Positions 35,825 to 40,957 of a stretch of DNA of 40,957 nt are shown here, piece by piece (position 1 is the stretch's first letter; the number at the start of each line of letters is the position of its first letter). Source of the DNA: Kiritimatiellia bacterium (GTDB taxonomy: Bacteria; Verrucomicrobiota; Kiritimatiellia; UBA8416; SLMC01); the NCBI GenBank assembly GCA_007134465.1, contig SLKS01000223.1, forward strand, positions 1 to 40,957, in the 5' to 3' direction. The translations under genes and the position numbers were made by a program. The notes under the pieces are model-generated. The model had not been told where the DNA came from, did no database searches, and saw nothing but the letters and a program-made list of their open reading frames with translations.

Positions 35825-36970
35825 ATGAATATCCTGCATGTTTTAAGCAACTTCAAGTGGACGGAACGGGCGGAACCGGCGGCGGATTTGGCCGTTGGCC
35901 AGAAGCTTTCGGGCGAAACCATCTGGTTCGCCTGCGGGCGAAATCGGGGGTTGGCCCAGGAAGACACGGTTTTTTATCGCCTGCAAAAGAAAGGGCTGGA
36001 TCCGCTGGAACTGCGCCTGACCAAGCATTTCCGGCTTCTGCCAGCCTTGCGGGATATCCAGGCGCTGCGCGGGATCATCGCCGAACGGCAGATTGACGTG
36101 CTGCACGCCCACATGCCCAACGCTCATCTGCTGGGCGCCGCCGCCGCGCGCCTCTCGAAACGCAGGCCGCTGGTCGTTCGCAGCATCTATCACCCCGACC
36201 GGGACGAGCAGCCGATTCGCTTCAAAGTTGCCACCAGGCTCGGCACGGACGGAATCGTGGCGATCGCCCCCGAAGCGCAGGCCTGGCTGACCACGGAACA
36301 GATGTGGCCAAGCGCCCGAATGCGCGTAATCGAGCCGAGCGTGGATATCGAGCGCTTCGGCAAAGACGCCGCCGGAGATTTGCGCAAAGAATTCGGTTTG
36401 GCTCCCGACGCCTTTGTCTTGGGCATGGTTACGGCCATCGGGCCGCGCCGCCGTCTCGACATTGCCATCCGAGCGCTCGCGCTGCTGGCCGAGAAACGCC
36501 CGAACGTTCGCTTGTTTATCGTCGGCCGCGGGAAAATTGAACGGGTCATCGAAGGACTCGCCCGCGAACTGGGCATTCGCGACCGGATCGTGCTGGCCGG
36601 CTATTGCCGCGAGGACCGGCTTGTGCAAGCCTACCGCACCATGGACCTGCTGGTCTATCCCGTGCCCGGCACCGACAAATCCTGCCGCACCGTCCGCGAG
36701 GCCATGGCGGCCGGCGTGCCCGCTGTCGCCTCTCGCATCGGCTTCCTGCCGCGCCTCATCGAAGACGGCAAGACCGGACGCCTCATGGAACTGGACCCGC
36801 GCAGCCTGGCGGATATCGTGGAGGACCTCATGGACAATCCCGCCCGGCTGGCCGCCATGGCCACCGCCAGCCGGGAAACGGCTCGGCAGCGCTTCGCGCC
36901 TGCTCTGCAGGCGGAAAAGACCATCGCCTTCTACCGGGCGCTGCGCGGGCTACAAACCACATCCTCGTAG
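35825..36970 (+). CDS. Glycosyltransferase (GT4-like)
   Basis: ALRGIIAERQIDVLHAHMPNAHLLG...LGMVTAIGPRRRLDIAIRALALLAEKRPNVRLFIVGRGKIERVI...LVYPVPGTDKSCRTVREAMAAGVPAVAS. Confidence 0.88.
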   Translation: MNILHVLSNFKWTERAEPAADLAVGQKLSGETIWFACGRNRGLAQEDTVFYRLQKKGLDPLELRLTKHFRLLPALRDIQALRGIIAERQIDVLHAHMPNAHLLGAAAARLSKRRPLVVRSIYHPDRDEQPIRFKVATRLGTDGIVAIAPEAQAWLTTEQMWPSARMRVIEPSVDIERFGKDAAGDLRKEFGLAPDAFVLGMVTAIGPRRRLDIAIRALALLAEKRPNVRLFIVGRGKIERVIEGLARELGIRDRIVLAGYCREDRLVQAYRTMDLLVYPVPGTDKSCRTVREAMAAGVPAVASRIGFLPRLIEDGKTGRLMELDPRSLADIVEDLMDNPARLAAMATASRETARQRFAPALQAEKTIAFYRALRGLQTTSS

Positions 36971-38013
36971 AACCGCAGCGTTTCCCGGACGGTCGTCTCG
37001 ATATCGAATGCCGTGCGGATGCGTTCGCGCGCCCGCTCCCCGAACGTCCGCCGGCGATCCGCATCCTCGGCGAAAAAGGCGATCGCCTCGGCCAGAGCGG
37101 CCGGGTTTCCGGGCTCGACCACTCGTCCGCTCTTTCCGTCCTCGACGATCTCGGGCATACCGCCCACGTTCGTAACCATGGCCGGCACGCCCTGAATCAT
37201 GGCTTCGATCACAGCCCGCGGCAGACCTTCCCGTCGCAAGGACGGCATGGCGAACAAATCGCACGCGCCCATCAGCGCGGCCGCGTCGGCGCGGAAGCCC
37301 GGCGTATGGACAACCTCGCCCAGCCCGTGTTCGGCGATGCTGCGCATAACCTTGGGGTCGCTGATCGAGCCGACCAGCAGCAAATGCGCGCTTCCCTTCG
37401 GCAATCGCGCAAGCGCGGCCACCAGCGTATCTAGGCCCTTGCGCGGACGCAGGTGCCCGGCAGAGCCTACGACAAATGCGCCGGGCGGAATGCCCAGCCG
37501 TTCCAATTCCCTGCGCTCCGCCGACGCATACCATGCCGGATCGTGTCCTTTGTAGATGCGCCGCGCTTTGGCGGAGGCAATGCCCGCCGCCACCACATAC
37601 TCGCGTACGGCATCGCACACGCACACGATGCCGGCCAGACGCGCATTGAAAAACGTCCAGCGCACCTCGGGATTCCAACGGCTCAAATTGCCGATGATGC
37701 CGCGATAGGTCAGAATCCTTGTCGGCAATCCGCGCGAAGCCAGCATGACATGCGTCAGCGCCCGCTTGTTGAACGTGTGGACAATGTCGTAGCCCCGCTC
37801 CTTGATCAGCGCCCGCAGAAAGCGGACGGCCGCCCAGTCGAACCGGGAACGGAACGGCAACGGATGCACGGGCACGCCTGCCTCTCGCAATTCGCCCAGC
37901 CGCGTCGCCGCCGGATCGCACAACACGTCCAGTTCCACGCCTGCTTCACGCAACCGGCGGTACAGATACGTCTCCGACCTGTCGCAATGGGATGTCGCCG
38001 CCAATACTCGCAT
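36931..38013 (-). CDS. Glycosyltransferase (GT4-like)
   Basis: GYDIVHTFNKRALTHVMLASRGLPTRILTYRGI...GSAGHLRPRKGLDTLVAALARLPKGSAHLLLVG...FAMPSLRREGLPRAVIEAMIQGVPAMVTNVGGMPEIVEDGKSGRVV. Confidence 0.92.
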   Translation of the reverse strand: MRVLAATSHCDRSETYLYRRLREAGVELDVLCDPAATRLGELREAGVPVHPLPFRSRFDWAAVRFLRALIKERGYDIVHTFNKRALTHVMLASRGLPTRILTYRGIIGNLSRWNPEVRWTFFNARLAGIVCVCDAVREYVVAAGIASAKARRIYKGHDPAWYASAERRELERLGIPPGAFVVGSAGHLRPRKGLDTLVAALARLPKGSAHLLLVGSISDPKVMRSIAEHGLGEVVHTPGFRADAAALMGACDLFAMPSLRREGLPRAVIEAMIQGVPAMVTNVGGMPEIVEDGKSGRVVEPGNPAALAEAIAFFAEDADRRRTFGERARERIRTAFDIETTVRETLRFYEDVVCSPRSAR

Positions 38014-38084
38014 AACAGCCTCGCATCAAAAACCCGACCATGCCGCACAACCCGCGCCGACGCAAGCGGAAAAGGCAGACTGTT

Positions 38085-38229
38085 GGCGACAATGAGGTGA
38101 CAAACGGAGACCAGGACGCGGCTTATAACGGGAGAATCGTCCTCGATGAACGAAGCGAACGGCGCTCGTTATCGTCCTCGACAATTCCGACAAGAGAAAT
38201 CGAGGACGAGAACGCCGTCGAGGGCGATT
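38085..38229. repeat. Dispersed repeat plus nested palindromes (AATCGTCCTCGA / TCGAGGGCGATT and inner TCGTCCTCGA / TCGAGGACGA)
   Basis: 38085-38118 matches 32578-32611; nested inverted arms at 38135-38146/38218-38229 and 38172-38181/38200-38209. Confidence 0.75.
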
Positions 38230-38351
38230 GGTCAGCTCAATCGCAGAGGCGCCCGACATGGCGCGTATGATCAAAAAAAAACGCGTTTCAAGCATTGTCA
38301 TGCCGCCCGGAATGCGCTATGCATCATTCGTCAATTAGGAGGCAAACTATT

Positions 38352-40957
38352 ATGGCTTTCTTGAATAACCCAGGCATCCGCAAAACATTCGTCCTAACCT
38401 TGGCCACGGCCTTTTTGTTCCCCGCCCATCGGACGGCGTTCGCGCAAGAGAAAAAAGATGGTGCCTTGGCGCCCTGTCCGGTGCGAGGGGCCTACGAGGG
38501 CTACAAGCCCGATTTCGTTGACAAGACGCTGCACGAGGGCGGCAGGCGCGGACCCAGCAAGGAACTGATGGAACTGTCCGCGGAGTTGTCGTTTTTCACG
38601 CTGAACCTGCTGCCGGAATCGGATCGGGCCTACGCGCTGGTCGAGGCGGCGCGGGAACGGGCGAAGGAAGGCGTGTACGGCGAGGCGCTGGACATTCTGC
38701 ATCGGATCATCGAGGAATATCCCGACGAGCTGTACCGCGCGAGCGACTACGGGGTATTCGTGCCGATTACGCACTACGCGCAGTTGCGCATGCTGACGTT
38801 TCCGCGATCGAGTTTGGCGCATTATCGCACGAAGCACGATGCGCGGGCGCGGGAGGCGTTCGAGCTGGCGCGGCAGAGCCATTCGCTGGAGGGTGTGGCG
38901 CACGTGCGCGACACGATGCTGGCGACCTCGTACGGGGCGCCGGCCATGATTTTGCTGGGCGACGCGGCGTTGGATCGCGGTCACTTTCTGGAGGCGCTCG
39001 AGTACTACACGATGGTGCGCGATCATTTTCCGGATCCCGATGCGCGTACGCCGGAGTTGCGCCTGAAGATCGCGTACTGCCGCAAGATGCTGGGGGAGAG
39101 CGCCGAGCGCAAGAAGCCGGCGCGCGGGCGGGCGAAGGAAGCCGAGAGCCGCCTGCGGCCCGAGGATCTGAAAGCGTTCGAGCGCTATCTGGCGGCGGCG
39201 AAGCCGAGCGAGCGCGAGTTTTTCGAGCAGCGCAGCAGTCCGCCGCATGTGACGTCGGACGACTACGCGCTGATGCCGCCGACGTCCGATCCGCTGGGGC
39301 TGGTCGAGCCGCAGTGGACGCGGTCGCTGCCCGGCGCCGTGCGCGGTTCGCGCGACTGGGACGTCTATGTCTATTCGAATCCGGTGATCACGGAGAACAG
39401 CGCGATCTACCGGCACAAGAACATTCTGTATTGCCGCTCGCTTCTCAACGGCCAGTTGCGGTGGGTGAACGACACGGGCGGGCGCGTGACCTGGCAGAAC
39501 TGGCCGGAGCGGCAGTATACGCACGAGGATCTGCTCGTGCAGGACGGGCTGGTGTTCACGCCGATGCATCAGGTCGGGCCAACGCTGGTGGCGCTCGACG
39601 AGATCACCGGGGAGATGCGCTGGGCGTACGGGCCGATGGTGGCGACGACATCCGAGGAGGCGAACATGCGCTTCGAGGCAGCGCCGGCGGGCGGGCCGAT
39701 GACGGTGTACGCGGGCTACATTCTTGACAATATCGAGGGGATGACGCATACCGACACGGAGTACGGGCTGATCGCCTTCGAGAGCGCGACGGGCCGCATT
39801 CGCTGGCGCCGGTCGCTGGGGCGTTTGCGGCCGGGCCGGTTCGTGGCGGAGGGCGGGGCGCGTCGTCGCAACCGCATCCGCAGTTTCGCCTCGCCGCCGC
39901 TGTATCATCAGGGCACGGTGTACCATACGACGAATTCCGGCACGATCGCGGCGCTGGACGCGCTCTCGGGCCGGATCAAATGGATCATGCGCCATCCCTA
40001 CTGGTATCACCCGAACGCGGTGCACGACGCCACCCGCCGTTTCGGAGGCGGCGGCGAAGCCACGAGATATACGCGCCTGTATCTCAGTCCGCACAATCCC
40101 ATGTTCTGGTACCCGCAACGGCCCATGCTGATCGGCGACGATCTTTACGTGCTGCCCGTGAACTCGAAGTTCATGTACAAAATGTGCCGGCGCAGCGGCA
40201 AGGTTCACTGGACGGCCGAGTTCGGCGGGGCCCGCTACTTCATGGGGCCGCTGCCTTCCGGAGAGCTGCTCCTCGCTTCGTCCGGTTCGGCGCAGCAAGC
40301 CAGTTATGGGCTTGGCTATCCAGGCCGTTCCCCTCGCCGTCGCAGCAATCCGAAACACACGAGCGAAATCATGCTGTTGGACCCGAAGACGGGACGGGTG
40401 CTGACGAAACTGGACGATCCTGTAGCGCGGCAGCCGCTGACCCATGTGCGGAGCGGATACGGCAAAGGCGGATCGGGGTCTCCGGTCCAGTTCGGCTGTC
40501 TAGGCCACGACAGCAAGCATTATATGATCAACGCCCGTCCGTTTCTGAGCCGGACCGGCCAACTGATCGTGGGCGGCCTGACCTACTGGGGCTACAACAC
40601 CTACGGGTACGCTGTCAATTTAGGCCTGTTCGACTTGAATGCCAAAGGTCGGCCGGTTGTCGAACATCGCCATTATTTCTCGCCTGAAATGCTCGCCGTG
40701 GCCGACAACGCGATCAGCGAGTCGGGCCGATGGCTGCGCGACTATCTGGAGAAGCTGCCGCACCAGGACAAGCGCGTGAAAGAGGAGATGGAGCTGATTC
40801 GCAAGATCATCGCCGAGGAACCGGTGCAGAACGAGCTGCCGCAGTTCATGCCGTTCCAGCGCACGACGTTCGAGCGCTACGGGACGGTGTTCGAGCTGCG
40901 GATGAGTCCGCGCACGGTTGCGATGGTGTACGACGCCGGCGCGGTGGACAAGGCGCT
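38352..40957 (+). CDS. Exported PQQ-like beta-propeller repeat protein (3' end beyond window)
   Basis: Signal-like N-terminus MAFLNNPGIRKTFVLTLATAFLFPAHRTAFAQ; TPR-like segment; repeated GLVFTPMHQVGPTLVALDEITGEMRWAYG, YGLIAFESATGRIRWRRSLG, GTVYHTTNSGTIAALDALSGRIKW; RBS GGAGG. Open to window end, so absent from the ORF track. Confidence 0.88.
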   Translation, partial: MAFLNNPGIRKTFVLTLATAFLFPAHRTAFAQEKKDGALAPCPVRGAYEGYKPDFVDKTLHEGGRRGPSKELMELSAELSFFTLNLLPESDRAYALVEAARERAKEGVYGEALDILHRIIEEYPDELYRASDYGVFVPITHYAQLRMLTFPRSSLAHYRTKHDARAREAFELARQSHSLEGVAHVRDTMLATSYGAPAMILLGDAALDRGHFLEALEYYTMVRDHFPDPDARTPELRLKIAYCRKMLGESAERKKPARGRAKEAESRLRPEDLKAFERYLAAAKPSEREFFEQRSSPPHVTSDDYALMPPTSDPLGLVEPQWTRSLPGAVRGSRDWDVYVYSNPVITENSAIYRHKNILYCRSLLNGQLRWVNDTGGRVTWQNWPERQYTHEDLLVQDGLVFTPMHQVGPTLVALDEITGEMRWAYGPMVATTSEEANMRFEAAPAGGPMTVYAGYILDNIEGMTHTDTEYGLIAFESATGRIRWRRSLGRLRPGRFVAEGGARRRNRIRSFASPPLYHQGTVYHTTNSGTIAALDALSGRIKWIMRHPYWYHPNAVHDATRRFGGGGEATRYTRLYLSPHNPMFWYPQRPMLIGDDLYVLPVNSKFMYKMCRRSGKVHWTAEFGGARYFMGPLPSGELLLASSGSAQQASYGLGYPGRSPRRRSNPKHTSEIMLLDPKTGRVLTKLDDPVARQPLTHVRSGYGKGGSGSPVQFGCLGHDSKHYMINARPFLSRTGQLIVGGLTYWGYNTYGYAVNLGLFDLNAKGRPVVEHRHYFSPEMLAVADNAISESGRWLRDYLEKLPHQDKRVKEEMELIRKIIAEEPVQNELPQFMPFQRTTFERYGTVFELRMSPRTVAMVYDAGAVDKA

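Noticed and set aside
36931-36970. 40-bp convergent overlap of the two glycosyltransferase genes as a regulatory antisense feature
   Set aside because: Short tail-to-tail overlaps are common in compact genomes; nothing else supports regulation.
38394-40445. 683-aa minus ORF rich in Arg/His/Gln
   Set aside because: Antisense to the PQQ-like propeller gene, which has an RBS, signal-like N-terminus and repeats.

Overview
GC-rich bacterial chromosomal window, probably PVC-superphylum-like (Kiritimatiellota/Lentisphaerota/Verrucomicrobiota). That lineage guess is inference from gene style: ECF sigma/FecR pairs, LamG-type FecR proteins, a beta-helix protein ending FYRLRLIE, PQQ-like propellers. 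Main contents: (1) three ECF sigma-FecR modules, all on the minus strand, with FecR genes 1 and 2 sharing a long near-identical segment; (2) mnmG with two perfect 16-bp parS-like palindromes in an in-frame insertion; (3) a continuous plus-strand defence island, 13.3-24.2 kb: unknown orfA, a predicted PD-(D/E)XK protein orfB, hsdM, hsdS, an SMC/OLD-like AAA ATPase, a DUF4276/TOPRIM-like protein and hsdR, mostly joined by short overlaps; (4) an orphan Vsr endonuclease, an outer-membrane-protein remnant, a GmhB-TsaC/Sua5 fusion and a citrate synthase 3'-end remnant; (5) housekeeping genes: aminotransferase, beta-carbonic anhydrase, purC, pckG; (6) a DUF2892 / methyltransferase / FeeM-like N-acyltransferase cassette; (7) two glycosyltransferases and a partial PQQ-like propeller protein. 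The window is also rich in small repeats (palindromes, hairpin clusters, heptamer and nonamer tandem repeats), several of them carried in frame inside genes (hsdS, hsdM, fecR). The strongest candidates for follow-up are the seven-gene defence operon and the parS pair inside mnmG. No rRNA, tRNA, CRISPR array or transposase was recognised.
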